Source: Tridacna crocea
Lineage: Eukaryota > Mollusca > Bivalvia > Cardiida > Cardiidae
Assembly (NCBI GenBank): GCA_943736015.1
Contig: OX031065.1
Location: 21,342,427 to 21,406,426 of the forward strand
Reading direction: 5' to 3'
Length of the DNA stretch: 64,000 nt
In this document: positions 41,770-53,889 of the stretch, piece after piece
Numbering within the stretch: position 1 is the stretch's first letter
Layout: each line of letters opens with the position of its first letter
Position numbers and translations under genes: made by a program
The notes under the pieces: model-generated
What the model was told of the DNA's origin: nothing
Databases searched by the model: none
Seen by the model: the letters and a program-made list of their open reading frames with translations, nothing else

Positions 41770-44150
41770 TAATCGAAACGGGGCGAATTCTGCCCGTATT
41801 ATGCGAGGTAACTGTGCAAGTAGTAACTTAGAGTAGCGTCTCTTGATTTTTGTGTGTATGTTTTTGGTGGGTGTAAAAAGCAATAGCTATGAAAATAATT
41901 TTCGATATTACTGTCTTTTAAAGTGATTGTTTTGTGATCATAATATAATTACTTATGCATGGTATCATTTCAACAAACGATAGGTGAATGTCTAAAATTT
42001 GATAGAAAAAAAATGTTAATGATTATAAGAGTAAATTATTTGATTATTATGTTTATAATAAAAGCTAAATTAATGAATACATGAAAAATTTTCAAGTGCT
42101 GACGTTGAACTTTTACTAAAAAAATTAACATCAAAATAACAAATATAATGCACAAGTTTGTACTTGATAAAGCAGAAAGGGTAATAAGATAATCAATTAT
42201 CTTAAAAATTGAATTGTAGGTTGCAATTCTCAAAGATTAAAGTCTGTTGTCCCTTTGAAGAAGCCTGCAGAGATAAGCCTAGGGGCAATAAAACACATGT
42301 GGTGTCTAATCATCTTTTAATTCTCCCTTAACATTTAATTTCTTTGTTTTGTAAGGAATAAAGAAGCATGTTTCAACATTTATTAACAAGTGTTTGTGGG
42401 GGAAAAATTAAAAGGGGGGAAAATTGTTTGCCGAATATTTATGTATTACTCAGTTGTTCAGATGTCTAATAGTCAAAAAATTAAATGAATAAAGACTTTA
42501 GAGAGGATTTGAAATAAAAGTATCTAATTAACCCATTACCAGACGACCAAATTTTAGACTATTCCAAATTGAAACAAATTGCAGACGACATTTTAAAGAG
42601 CATTTAAATTGAAAATAAGTACTATGTAGGTTAGAAAAATTTGTGAGAAAAGGAGAAATTGCTTGTTACAAGTAATTTCTCCTTTTCTCACAATGGAATG
42701 TTCAGATTTCCCTCTCCTTTTTATCTAAAAAAAAAAAGATCATTCTAGATGGAAAAGGTCCTTTTATCTGAAAGTTATAAATTATGCTCTATGAATACCT
42801 GTATTCTACTATTTATTAATAACATAATAATCAAAATAAGAATGAAATAAAGTCAACTGAGCACATTGTCAGGTTACTCGATATATGTTTCGAGCCGTTT
42901 CATTGGCCGTATCAATTATCCAATCACAGGGCACGGTACGATTAGCTTGTGCCTGTTGTAATACACGGTATACAACGGTGGCCAGTTCAAACACGGGCCA
43001 AGCAATTTGGGGACGATTTCTCCAGGAGCCGATTTCTCCAGCATTCCGCTGAAGTACCCTAGATTTAGTCGATATACATAAGAAAAAGTGATAAACATGA
43101 CACGGGCCAATATTCTACATGTAGCTTGCTTTATTTACAATCGCATTTTAGCGGAGACGCGTTTTTGACACATATGTTCAAATGTCAACACAACGTTATA
43201 GACAAATTCCGAGCAGAGTTGTCGTTCGTTACTCTCACCATACATGAATGTAAATGATCCGGAGTGCAAGAGAGAGCGTTATAGATAATAACCGTATGGA
43301 GCGCGTAGGAATACACAACTGTCGGATATAGCTAAGTTTATTAGGTTACGCCTTTATTAGGTCAGTATTTATGACAAAACGGGATAAAAAACATATACTC
43401 GTCAGTTATTAAAGGGTCGTTATACCCTTGCAATTCCATGGCATTTTGCAGATGAAAGCTTTGAGGATAGGAAAGCATTTACACCGTGTGATAAGCAATC
43501 TCTGTATATACTTGGGAAACTAGTTGTTTGGCGGACTCAGCGATATAGAGTGGACACACCGTCCAACATTTTTGTCTGAATAGGCAGCTTACGATCCCTA
43601 TAGGCAAGGGAATCCCTTGAGAGGGATTCCCTGACCTAAAAATGGGGGGGGGGGTACTTGCGGATTGGCGGAAATAATTAACTTAATTTTGTTTTGTCCA
43701 GAACACGATGATGATGCTTTTCCTCTTTCTCATAAAAAAAAAGAAGGACTCTTTAAAAATTGTGTCAGACTGCAGTAGTCTGTACATTCAGATCAATTAA
43801 ATAGTTAGCCAAATCCAGATCAATTTTATCTTTGAAGAAAATAAAATGTTAAGACCAACTCTGATAATTTATTCACGCAGTTTCTCATCTTGACTTTCAG
43901 AAACGGGCGTAAAGTTACACAAGCTTATGATTTTGCAGGCAAAGGCCTTAATGAAGATCAGACTACACAAAACGTCGTCTGCAATAAATCCCCAATCAGA
44001 CGACAAAATGGGCCCATTCAGTGCATTGTCTGATCTTTATCAATGCCGTCCGCAACAAGTCCATGTTTTTACCAGTGACGGTTGCAGTAATCAGTATAGT
44101 CTAAATAATCTAAATAATCTAAATCTACCTATAGGCCTACCACACGACAT
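41770..44150. other. Intergenic stretch upstream of MAF1
   Basis: No exon is recognised. It holds a truncated reversed family A MITE (42534-42700) and a poly-G run near 43645. The segment at 43207-43280 (GAGCAGAGTTGTCGTTCGTT, then GGAGTGCAAGAGAG) is found split at 54427-54470 and 54970-55005. Confidence 0.45.
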
Positions 44151-44157
44151 GGCTTAA

Positions 44158-44384
44158 CCCATTACCAAACGACAATAGGCCTATTTTAGACTCGTCCAAA
44201 TCGAAAGCATGTGTAGACGACAAAATAAAAGTAACTGAAAATTTTAAATTTGTTTTGTGAAGGGTAGAAAACATCGTGGGAAAAGGAGAAAATGCTGGTT
44301 ACCAGCATTTTCTCCTTTTCCCACAATGTTTTCTAAAGGCTTCTTTCTCAGGGGCGTCAGAAGTAGGGATTGTGTGGTAATGGG
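44158..44384 (-). mobile_element. Family A MITE, 227 bp
   Basis: TTAA at 44154-44157 and 44385-44388. A 6-bp insertion (TAGGCC) lies near the left end. The palindrome has one mismatch (CATCGTGGG). Confidence 0.88.
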
Positions 44385-44684
44385 TTAATTTAGCTTGCAA
44401 CACGCGAAATGGGGTATTCGGACATTTGCGTAATATATCGTCTTGGATCGGGCTGCGAAGTCCGTGCAAGCTAATCCGATAACAAAACTTAACGACTAGG
44501 CCTACATTAGATTTTGTGCTACAGTCTTGCGTAAAACAGAAAATAACATAAAAAAACCGGAAACTTGTGTCGTTCGGATTAGCTCGCTGCTGTGGTTATG
44601 TCGGTCAAAATTACTCATGTGTAAATAATAATTGATTTACAATTAAGTACTCCAAGAAATATTTTGAGAACATCAGTTTAGAAA

Positions 44685-45644
44685 ATGCTAAGACAAAATA
44701 ACGAAGAAAGAGCACGTACTTTTGGCATGCTTGAAAGCGGTCTTTCTCAAAGTCACGCTGCAAGACGCTTTAAAACAATAACGTTGAAAGATCAACAATA
44801 GTAGGTCTTGTTCGACGGGTTAAACGCGTGTGACATCTGTACGACAACAAAACTTTCATCTGTCAACGTCACTTGCAAGACCGTTTTGCCACAGTGCAAT
44901 GCACAACGTCGATGGTTATACGTAGGGAATCGTGGAAGACATGTTAGTCGGAATACGGCAAGACGAAGTTTTCGGGAGCGTGGAACATTGTGCAGGCAGC
45001 TTTACTGTTGTGTTGTGCTAACTGACCGCCACTGTTGGGAACGTTGGCGTAGGGCTCAAAACAACATTGATTGGAAGACGTTGGCGTGATGTGATCGATC
45101 TTTAGTGAAGAAACCCGTTTTAACCTCTCCTGTGTCGACGGACGAGCCCACATTTACCTTCGATGCAATTAACGGTACCCCAAAGTTGTGTTCTGGAGCA
45201 CAAGCGCTTTGGGGAGCAATAAACCACACACTCAGATCTGACCTAGTGGTTATATTAATGGTAATTTAAATGCCAGACGGTATCATACTATGTAAACCAA
45301 ATCTTTCATTCTTTCGTCGTTCCCATGTTTCAGCAACGCCGTAGCCTTACATTTCAACATGACAGTAAGCGCCCCCACACGTCTGGATTCACTTGAAACT
45401 TTCTCATGGCCAATAATACTGCACTGCCATGGCCTGCTTACTCTCCTGATTGTAACCTAATTGAACATATTTCTTACGTTTACGTCGACGTAACCCACAG
45501 CCGCAAAACGTCTAAGAATTGACAAATGCTCTTCGTGAACAGTGGGGTAACATTCCACGCTACTTTCTGCGTAATCTGTGTGGGTCCATGGGACGGCGAC
45601 TGCAGGCACTGATAGCAAGTCAAGGAGGCCATACACCGTATTGA
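44685..45644 (+). pseudogene. Tc1/mariner-type transposase, decayed
   Basis: It begins ATG with MLRQNNEERARTFGMLES and SQSHAARRF, a helix-turn-helix start typical of Tc1-like transposases. Downstream, in shifting frames, come FQHDSKRPHT (near 45355; the family motif is QHDNARPHT), LPWPAYSPDCNLIEH (near 45435) and the ending SQGGHTPY followed by TGA at 45642-45644. Several frameshifts and stops separate these pieces, so it cannot make an intact protein. The terminal repeats were not located. Confidence 0.75.
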
Positions 45645-46052
45645 TGAATTTAAGGAGTGTTTGTTGAAATGGCTGTTAAATTTGTGTGATATTTAGCTTA
45701 ACACATTGTCATGTGATGTGTGTAGAACTATTGTCAAAGTCCATTTTTGAATTACAAAATCATGCATTCGATATTTAATTAATGAATTTATATGACGCGA
45801 CAGGGAGAGATGAGGCATTTTTTTTTCAAATGGACGTCAGTATAGAATGACATCACTTGATCTATATAATACAACATAGAATTTACCACGCTTTCTATGC
45901 ACTTTGTTTATAGTGCCGAAATCACTTGTCATGAAAAAATATGGTTTTAAAGAGAAAAATCTTTCGAAGGGTTTGTGACAAACAATGATCACCAACAATT
46001 TCAAATATTATAGTATTGTTACTTATCCTTTCGAGAACACAACCTACCCAGG

Positions 46053-46238
46053 CCCATATTCACCATAAATTCATATTTACTTTGTTGGTCTTGTAGGCCT
46101 ACTCTATTAAAGAAAGTAACACAACCTCTGATTGGCTAAATCATTCGTTTTAGCCAGTAAGAAATTGTGTTACATTCAAGTTCAGAAAGTTCTTGGGAAG
46201 GAGGTTGAGAATGTATAGAATGATTGGTGAATAAGTGC
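46053..46238. repeat. Family D foldback, copy 1
   Basis: Centre CTGATTGGCTAAATCATTCG against TTTTAGCCAGTAAGAA; ends CATATTCACCATA and TGATTGGTGAATAAG. More decayed than the copies at 50264 and 62544. Confidence 0.7.
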
Positions 46239-46542
46239 CTAGATATGAAACTATCACTCGTCTTGTCGAAAAGGGCGTCCATTTCTTTTTTCTGTCAAAA
46301 GCTCTTGTATGACATTTCAAGTCTTTTCCCCTGGAGATAAATCGACATAATGTGTTTTTCAATGTTTTATTTCTCATTATGTTAACGGCATTGAGTTTCA
46401 ACACTTAAAGCTGGTATTTTCACCGTACCATTATATCTCTCAGCGGCATTACTGAGACAACTTTCAGGGCACAAGATACCTTATAACCTGTTTTTAGACA
46501 AGCCAAAGGTACTATTAAGTGGAACAAAGTAGCGTCGGTTGA

Positions 46543-46720
46543 CCCTTTACCAAACAATCCCTGATTTTTACGATCCTGAAAAAGAAGCCTATTGAAAACA
46601 TTGTGGGGAAAAAGAGAAAATGCTGGTAGCCAGCATTTTCTCTTTTCCCAAGAGGTTTCTATCTTGCTCTACACAAGTTTCAGTTTTTTAGTTATGTTCA
46701 TATTGTCGTCTGCAAGTGTG
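46543..46720 (+). mobile_element. Family A MITE, right end missing
   Basis: Starts CCCTTTACCAAACAATCCCT after TTGA. The right arm breaks off after TTGTCGTCTGCAAGTG. Confidence 0.75.
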
Positions 46721-47619
46721 ACACCTCTCTGTAGAATCAGAAAGTCTATATTATTTTGGAAATGCTTGGAATTCAGTGTTGTTTAGATATATATAATGTT
46801 GAGATAACTTTGCTAGCTTTATGAAAAAAAAAAAAACTATCTTTAGTTAATTCTATGATCTGTGACAAAACGAAGGTTTGTTGAGGTATTTTATTCTTTC
46901 TTTTTATTGAAGATCAAAACTTTGCCGCAGTAAAACGACTAGATCTATTAGATTGTCCGTAGTCCCTGTTATTCACCCTTTTTGTACATATCATTGTGTA
47001 AATTAATTCAAGAACCTTGTAATTTCTTGTACATGTATTTTTTTTAACCAAGAAATCGTCATCGGCAGAAGCATAATCATGTTAGATCTAGAAATACATG
47101 TATTTTTTTTTCAGGATTTTATTGAGAGAAACAGTCATGACAGAATGATTTTTGTAGCTTATCTGCTATACTGTATATGTATTTATATATTGTGGTTGCT
47201 TGGGAGTTCTTGGCAACAGTAACTAAGGAAGTCGGGTTATCTTATCACCACGGATACATGTATAAACAGTGTCGTTGATTACTCTCGAGAATTTTTTCAT
47301 TTATTCATTATCTTTACTATTGTTATTTTACACACAGTTTCTGTTTTTATGCAGATTATCACAAAACCCCGATTAAATCTGGTCGCTATATATATTCACC
47401 ATAACTAATATTTTTCTTGTATTTGACCACTATGACTTCTTTTGACAAAGAGCTAAACGTGCTATGTTTTGAATAAAGTTTTGTTTTGTATAAAGATCCG
47501 TAACAAACTTAAGTTAAGCATTACCATACGACAAATTAAACGCGACCATTGAAGAACAAAAGAAGAAATAATCGAAGATGTATAAGGGGCCAAGGGCACG
47601 CCTTTTTGTATTTGACTCT

Positions 47620-48010
47620 TCGAGTAAAAATTCCACGAAGCTCAAGCTTGTGGACGCCAATACATCATGTCTGACAGTGATCCATTATGCTATTTCATGA
47701 CAAACCCTCATCATACGCTTAGGTTCCCATGCGGGACTCACGGACCTTTTGCGAACAGTGTTGAACAAGATCAGACTGCACAGAACGTGCAGTCTGATCT
47801 TGGATCAACACTGTTTGATAAAAAATCCACCAAGCACAAGTTCACCAGCGCCAATAATCATGTCTGACAGTGATCCGTTACGTTACTTCATGACAAACCT
47901 TCATTAGACCCTTGGGTTAATAAGCTCGACTCAAGGACCTTTTTGCAAATAGTGTAGATCAAGATCAGACTGCACAGAATGTGCAGTCTGATCTTAGATC
48001 CACACTGTCC
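47620..48010 (+). repeat. Family C palindromic element, tandem pair
   Basis: Two units about 195 bp apart, each with CATGTCTGACAGTGATCC, then ACTTCATGACAAACC, and then a palindrome: 47754-47815 and about 47951-48010, built on GATCAGACTGCACAGAA and its complement. A poly-C run follows at 48028. Confidence 0.78.
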
Positions 48011-48654
48011 GAGAAAGAGATATTAACCCCCCCCCCCCCGGAAAAAAAGCAAAAGAAAACTTTTAAATGGCAACGTTTGGATTTTGGCTATAGGCTTGAT
48101 ATTTTCATTAAACTTGTTCAATAAGTTAAGGATAAACCCTTTTACCGACCTCAGGGGCTTTGCTTAGTCGGTACTGTTCAGTTCTTAAAATCTGGACATC
48201 ATTTCTTCAATTACAAGGTCGACTAAAAATACATTAAATGATTTCTAATAGCCATTGCCACAAAATTCATTCCATCATCGCTGACCAGTATTTTGGTGAC
48301 GTTTAAGTATATCTTTGGAAAAGCAGCCAGTGATACGGAGAGGGTGTAATATTGTTGAAAACGACAACAAACATACGAATGACAAACCTCTAACAGATGA
48401 AAAGAAGCTGACTGGTCGAAATAGGAATCATTTGCAGACTATGAGAAATTTCTTTGAAATGGTACAAAATCATTATAGGTAAAGGGGACCGGGTCTTTTA
48501 AGCAGAATTTTCTTCTTGTTCTACGATGTTTTGAGAAGGGTTTTACAGGCATGTTAGAACACAGTATATTTTCGGATACTAGTATTGTAAAGTGCTATAT
48601 TTACCAGTACGTTTTTGTTTTTCCATGACGTTTTCACTTTTTACGATATAATCC

Positions 48655-48850
48655 CGAATTAGACCATGTAAAAAAGATCATTTGGAAATGTTTTGGGAAA
48701 TGAGAAAAAGTTGATTACTATCATTTTCTCCTTATTTCAATGTTTTCTATTTATATCCTTCGACGAATTCCACCGTTTGAGCCATATTCGATTTGTCGTC
48801 TGCAAATGCTTTCAATTTGGGCAAATCTAAAATTTTGTCGTTTGGTAATG
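48655..48850 (+). mobile_element. Family A MITE, decayed
   Basis: The palindrome is eroded (AAAAAGTTGATTACTATCAT) but the right arm TCGTCTGCAAATGCTTTCAA and the end TTTGGTAATGAA before TTAA are clear. Another relic is at about 48400-48580. Confidence 0.68.
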
Positions 48851-48939
48851 AATTAACCAGCCAACATCATAATCGCTGGATTTTATGGTAAAAAAATGTA
48901 CCCTAAGGCTGCTAAGCCGGACTGGTTGATCTTTTGCGG

Positions 48940-49002
48940 ACAGTGTAGATCAAGATCAGACTGCACAGAACGTGCAGTCTGATCTTGGATCTACACTTTC
49001 CG
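48940..49002. repeat. Family C palindrome
   Basis: CAGTGTAGATCAAGATCAGA to GTGCAGTCTGATCTTGGATC and TACACT; perfect except near the centre (CAGAACG) and AAG/TTG. Confidence 0.82.
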
Positions 49003-49555
49003 ATAAGGAGATATCATTCACCGCAAAATACCCTCGAAATAGCAATATTTGGGTTTGTATGATCGATTTGAAAATTGATTTTATTTATTTAACAGAAAAA
49101 AGGGTTTATCAATCGCAGATAGCGAGATACATGTATTTACTTGGTTGTTTCGTAGCAACATTTAATTAAAATTTCACAGGCAGGTTTTATTTGTTTCAGA
49201 TATCGAGAGAAATAATTTATAAGGTCGTAGTTGAGAGAGAAAAAGCTGTAATGATCAGTCCAATCAGTTTAATGATTCATCAAACCGGGAGTTTAGCCAA
49301 GAAGAAAAATCTTGAAAGGCCAGGAATAGTCGTAAATTACGTCAACTTTGCAAGTTTGAAATTTGAGAAAAAATAGAGAGAAAGCCACAGACGTAGGCAC
49401 TCGGCCTGGGGAGTCCTTCGACATTTCCTCCTTTTCCTTCAATGATTTCAAGAATCGTCTTCCTGTGGGAGGTGAAAAAAACAGGGATTGTATGGTAAAG
49501 GGTAAAGAGCCGTGAATAGAGGTCGAGTGTATTCATTTGACACTGAAAACATTAA

Positions 49556-49776
49556 CCCATTACCACACAATCCCTACTTTTGACGCCCCTGAGAAAGAAG
49601 CCTGTAGAAAACATTGTGGGAAAAGGAGAAAATGCTGGTAACCAGCATTTTCTCCTTTTCCCACAATGTTTTCTACCCTTCATAAAATAAATTTCAAATT
49701 TTCAGTCACTTTTAATTTGTTGTCTGTAAATGATTTCAATTAGGACCAGTCTAAAATTTTGTCGTCTGGTAATGAG
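49556..49776 (+). mobile_element. Family A MITE, 221 bp, perfect palindrome
   Basis: TTAA at 49552-49555 and 49777-49780, left end CCCATTACCACACAATCCCT. A truncated reversed right end precedes it at about 49420-49505. Confidence 0.9.
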
Positions 49777-49947
49777 TTAAGGAAGACTGTATGACTAAAA
49801 CCGTTAGCAACAAAGCAGAGAGTGCAGACTAATATCAGACTGCACATATTATGTGGAGGGTTGTCATGGTGTTTGAATATGGTGTTTGAACATGGTGTTT
49901 GAAACTCCCATCAACATACACCCACAGTTGCTTTTTGTTTAGCTTAA

Positions 49948-50168
49948 CCCATTACCACTCAATCCCTACTTTTGACGCCCTAGAGAAAGAAAGCTTTAGA
50001 AAACATTGTGGGAAAAGGAGAAAATGCTGGTATCAGCATTTTCTCCTTTTCCCACAATGTTTTCTACCCTTCACAGAACAAATTTACAAATTTTTAGTCA
50101 TTTTTGTTTTGTCGTCTGCTAATGCTTTCGATTTAGACAAACCTAAAATTTTGTTGTTTGGTAATGAG
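49948..50168 (+). mobile_element. Family A MITE, 221 bp
   Basis: TTAA at 49944-49947. The palindrome centre is GCTGGTATCAGC, missing one base pair of the usual core, and the right flank is TAAT. Confidence 0.87.
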
Positions 50169-50263
50169 TAATTCATATTTATTTTACATCGATAGAGAAA
50201 TAAGTTCTTACAACTTAAACTAATCTCTCTCCATTCTGCTTCCTGGGAACTACACCAGGACTG

Positions 50264-50449
50264 GTATTCACCAACCATTCTTAAGAACGTTCTTTGTCTT
50301 ATTCTCCAGATTTTTCTACATTTGTAAGTTATACAAATTCTGATTGGCTAAACCATTGGGTTTAGCCAATCAGAAGTTGTTTTACTTACAAGTTTAGAAA
50401 ACCTTGGAGAGCAAGACTAAGAATATTCTCAAGAATGGTTGGTGAATAT
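50264..50449. repeat. Family D foldback, copy 2
   Basis: Ends TATTCACCAACCATTCTT and AAGAATGGTTGGTGAATA are exact complements. The centre is CTGATTGGCTAAACCATTGG followed by its mirror. It carries two CCAAT boxes facing each other. Confidence 0.85.
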
Positions 50450-50455
50450 GGGCTC

Positions 50456-50577
50456 AGTACTCGCGCCGAGTCTGTCGGCCAATGAAAAATCCTATAGTTG
50501 ACATCCGCTCCCGGGTATCGAACTCAGGACCAATATGGTTACGAGGCCGACGCTCTACCTCACAGCCACGGACATCA
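50456..50577 (-). mobile_element. tRNA-derived SINE (family 2) head, truncated
   Basis: On the - strand: TGGCTGTGAGGTAGAGC (A box), GAGTTCGATACCCGG (B box), then TCGGCGCGAGTACTG. It matches the SINE at 12877 and stops where the family D foldback begins, so the 3' part is missing. Confidence 0.75.
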
Positions 50578-51121
50578 CAAGTTGCGTTTTGCAGGATATT
50601 GTTGACACAGTGACGTCAGAACAGGCAAATGGACGGCAATAGGATGGCTGCAGAGAAAGCCTTAATTCATCTTCAGCGGTGATGGTCTGGAAAAGGTAAG
50701 AATAGATAGAAACAGTTTTGTGCAGGAGCATATTTTTGTGACACTGTGACTTATTTTAAACAGTTTCCATGGCAACTGCACCATCTCCAGAACTTATCTC
50801 TTGTCTCGTGTAATCCTTGAAGATTCAAACATTTAAATGATATTTAACGAAATCTTCCCCACAATGTTTTCTACCCCTTTCAAAGACAAATCCCACCAGT
50901 TGATCCAAATCTTTTCTTCGTCCTAAGTTGCTTTTCGGACAACTATACTATCCAACTGTTTGTTAAGGACTTAGAGGTTCATGATTTATAACTGACATTG
51001 TTTGTAAAATACTACTTTCGAACACAACTTGTGCCGTCATGTAAGTTTCCTCTGTTGACAGGTGCATTTGACATTTACTTATTGGTCATAGACTGGGTGT
51101 CAGATGCATGGTAACTCGTAA

Positions 51122-51345
51122 CTTTTTACAAAACAACACAATTTTAGACTGGTTCAAATTGAAAGCATTTGCAGACGACACAATAAATGTGACTCAAGAA
51201 TTGAAATTTGTTTTAGGAAGAGAAGACAACATTGTGGGAAAAGGAGAAAATGCTGGTTACCAGCATTTTCTCATTTTACCAGAGTGTTTTCAAAAGGTCT
51301 CTTTCAGAGTGTTGTTATTATAAGTTGGGATTGTGTGGTAAAGGG
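51122..51345 (-). mobile_element. Family A MITE
   Basis: GTAA at left, TTTA at right, with the terminus GTGTGGTAAAGGG. One arm is altered (TCATTTTACCAGAG). Decayed reversed copies follow at about 51350-51530 and 52500-52690, and two more lie at 53200-53370 and 53385-53535. Confidence 0.75.
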
Positions 51346-52433
51346 TTTTAATCAGACGATAAAACTTCAGACATGTCCAAATCGAAGCATTTGATAAATT
51401 TGGACAGTTTTTAGGTGCCTCAAATTATAAGATTAGACTTTGAAAGTATTGAAAATATTCCGGAAAAAAGTAGAAAATGCTGGTCAAGAGCATTTTCTCC
51501 TTGTTCTACAATGTTTTCAAGGGCTTTTTTTGTGGCACGTTAAGCCATCGGATTACTTGCCATATTGTTAGGATATGCCCTATGCATCCAAGCTAGTGCT
51601 TTTGCAGCTTTGCTGTCAGCTTGGTTCGTAATTTCTTATTGCAAGAATTTTCTATATTATGAGAATAACATAACTTTTGATTGGCTGAAAAAAGCTTTAG
51701 AATTACACTAAGAAAACAATTAAGGTCGGCTTGTGAAAACGGGCTCTGATCTTATTTGTAGAGAGAGTTGACGAAGATCAGGTGACACATTTAGACTACT
51801 TCGGTATAGCGATTAACACCCACGTCAAAGCTTTCAGCCAATCAGAGAGCTTGCTGTAATGAGGTTTATGAAATAGGTTTGGCTTTGACGTGTTCTTCGT
51901 AAAACAGACATACCGCTGAGTTTATATGAAATTATACGAAAGCAGACTTCCAGGGTTAATGGAACAAAGTGTTAAAACATTAGACCATTAGTGTGTTTAT
52001 ACAATCATATACATATACAAATAATGTTTTCATCTCATTGTACACAGCATCTTCAGCAAAAAAATAGTCAGAATTGACCATCCATTTTCCAGTCTTACAA
52101 CGATATACACAAAAACTTGTGGGCAAATACTCATGATATTTTGATTTTTTTACCAAAATTGTTAAAAATTACCTGCAGAAAGTATGAACAAAACATTTTC
52201 AAAGTACCATTAGAGGTCTGTCAACCTTTTATCAAACTCGGAAAGCAGCCAGTGGTTTTGAAAGAATGTATACATACATAGATAATTATACAGGACATCT
52301 AGTATTACGTAGATTTACTTAAAAAAAAAACTCGTAACTATACCTTGAACAAGCTGTAGAAACGAAGTTTAGGAATAAACTGACGATTAGTTTCGAAAAA
52401 AAATCTTTTTTTCCTCATGACAGAAACGATGAA

Positions 52434-52507
52434 TTAAATAGCGGAGAGTGCATTTTAAGATCCGACTAAATTAAACAGCGGAGAGTGCATTTTAAGATCC
52501 GACTATA
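52434..52507 (+). repeat. Tandem 37-bp repeat
   Basis: Two adjacent units of TTAAAnAGCGGAGAGTGCAT... ending AAGATCCGACTA. A decayed MITE starts directly after it. Confidence 0.8.
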
Positions 52508-53692
52508 TTTTAGGCAAGTTGTCCAAATCGAAAGTATTTGCAGATGACAAAATAAAAGTGACTGAAAAATGTGAAATTTGTTTTGTGAAGGATAGAAAAC
52601 ATTCTGGGAAAAGGAGAAAATGCTAGATGCCAAGTTTTCAAAAGGTTCTTTCTCATGGTCGTTCAGAGCGGGATTGTGTGGTAAAGGGTTAAATATCTTC
52701 GGCCATCAAATGTCTGCATGTTTACGGAGAAAGCACCCAGCAAATTATTTCATCTCATATCACAAACAGCACATGTTCCTTTCACCACAATGTTTTTAAA
52801 AGACGTCCTGCCACAGTTTCGTAAAAAAAAAAAGATCGGACAAGATAAAGATATCAGTCGTCATTTTGTCTATCCCATTAACAAATGATTATCCTTTCCG
52901 CGGCATACGCAAATGGCGGAGAGCTTGCTGTAATAAAATTTATAAAATAGGGACACAGGCTTGCAGACGGCGACGATGAAGATCAGAATGAGCAAAACGT
53001 GCAGTCTGATCCAAATATTCGCCATCCGCTTGTTTTCAATCCTTCATAACGGATTTTTTTTCTGAGAATAAGTGGATTATCTATGTTCAACCGCCAGAAC
53101 GGGGAAAGTTTAAATATCTGGCGTTAAGAGAGTTTACGCTCACCACACTAAAATATCTTACACTTGGCCGAATTTGTAGGAATTATCAAAATATTAATAT
53201 TGCACGTATGATAGGATTTTCCCCAAAAGTGTAGAAAAAAGAAATAAAAAACATAGTGGGAAAAGGAAAAAATGTTGGTTAACCACCATTTTCTCCCTTT
53301 TCTGCAATGTTTTCATAAACCTTTTCTTCCCTTAATCTGTTAAAACTCAAGTTATGTTTTAAAGGGTTAAATACAGAAGATAGGATTTGTCATAGAAATT
53401 GTAAAAAATATTTTGGGAAAAGGAGAAATTGTTGGTTAATCAGCATTTTCTCCTTTTTCAAAAATGTTTTTCAAAAGCTTTTTTGTTTTTTTTTCTCCCT
53501 GAGGTGGTTAAAACTATAAATTGTGTCGTGAAGGGTTAAGTATCCCCGGGCAGCGAACGTCTGCATTTTATAACGATGAGGAACGCTGTAAACACATGAT
53601 TCCATCTGATTTTATAGAGAGTTTTAATTGAGTCCGTCTGATATGGTAATCTGCATGGACCCTGTATGTCGTCTTGATAGATTTCTATTATT

Positions 53693-53880
53693 GAACTGTG
53701 TGGCACATTGGTAAAGTTTGGGACTCGTGAGCTGGACGTTTCGGGTTCGAGCAGCACTGAATCCGCCGGGCTTTTTTTTGTGTGGATATGTCCTTGGGTA
53801 AGACGCCACAGCACCATAGCTTAGTACTGGTGGATCACAGGAAATACATGGATACAAGGGTAACAACCAACCTTATAGCA
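53693..53880 (+). mobile_element. tRNA-derived SINE (family 3)
   Basis: TGGCACATTGGTAAAG (A box) and GGTTCGAGC (B box), then TTGGGTAAGACGCC and TTAGTACTGGTGG. A reversed relative is at 55905-56075. Ends not exact. Confidence 0.65.
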
Positions 53881-53889
53881 TACGTCATC

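Larger units (their letters stand above)
45645..47600. other. Intergenic stretch
   Basis: Besides the family D foldback and the truncated MITE at 46543-46720, this is AT-rich sequence with T-runs and no recognisable gene. Confidence 0.4.

Noticed and set aside
43927..44157. Possible exon
   Set aside because: 76-codon frame overlapping a family C half palindrome; splice sites and homology are lacking.
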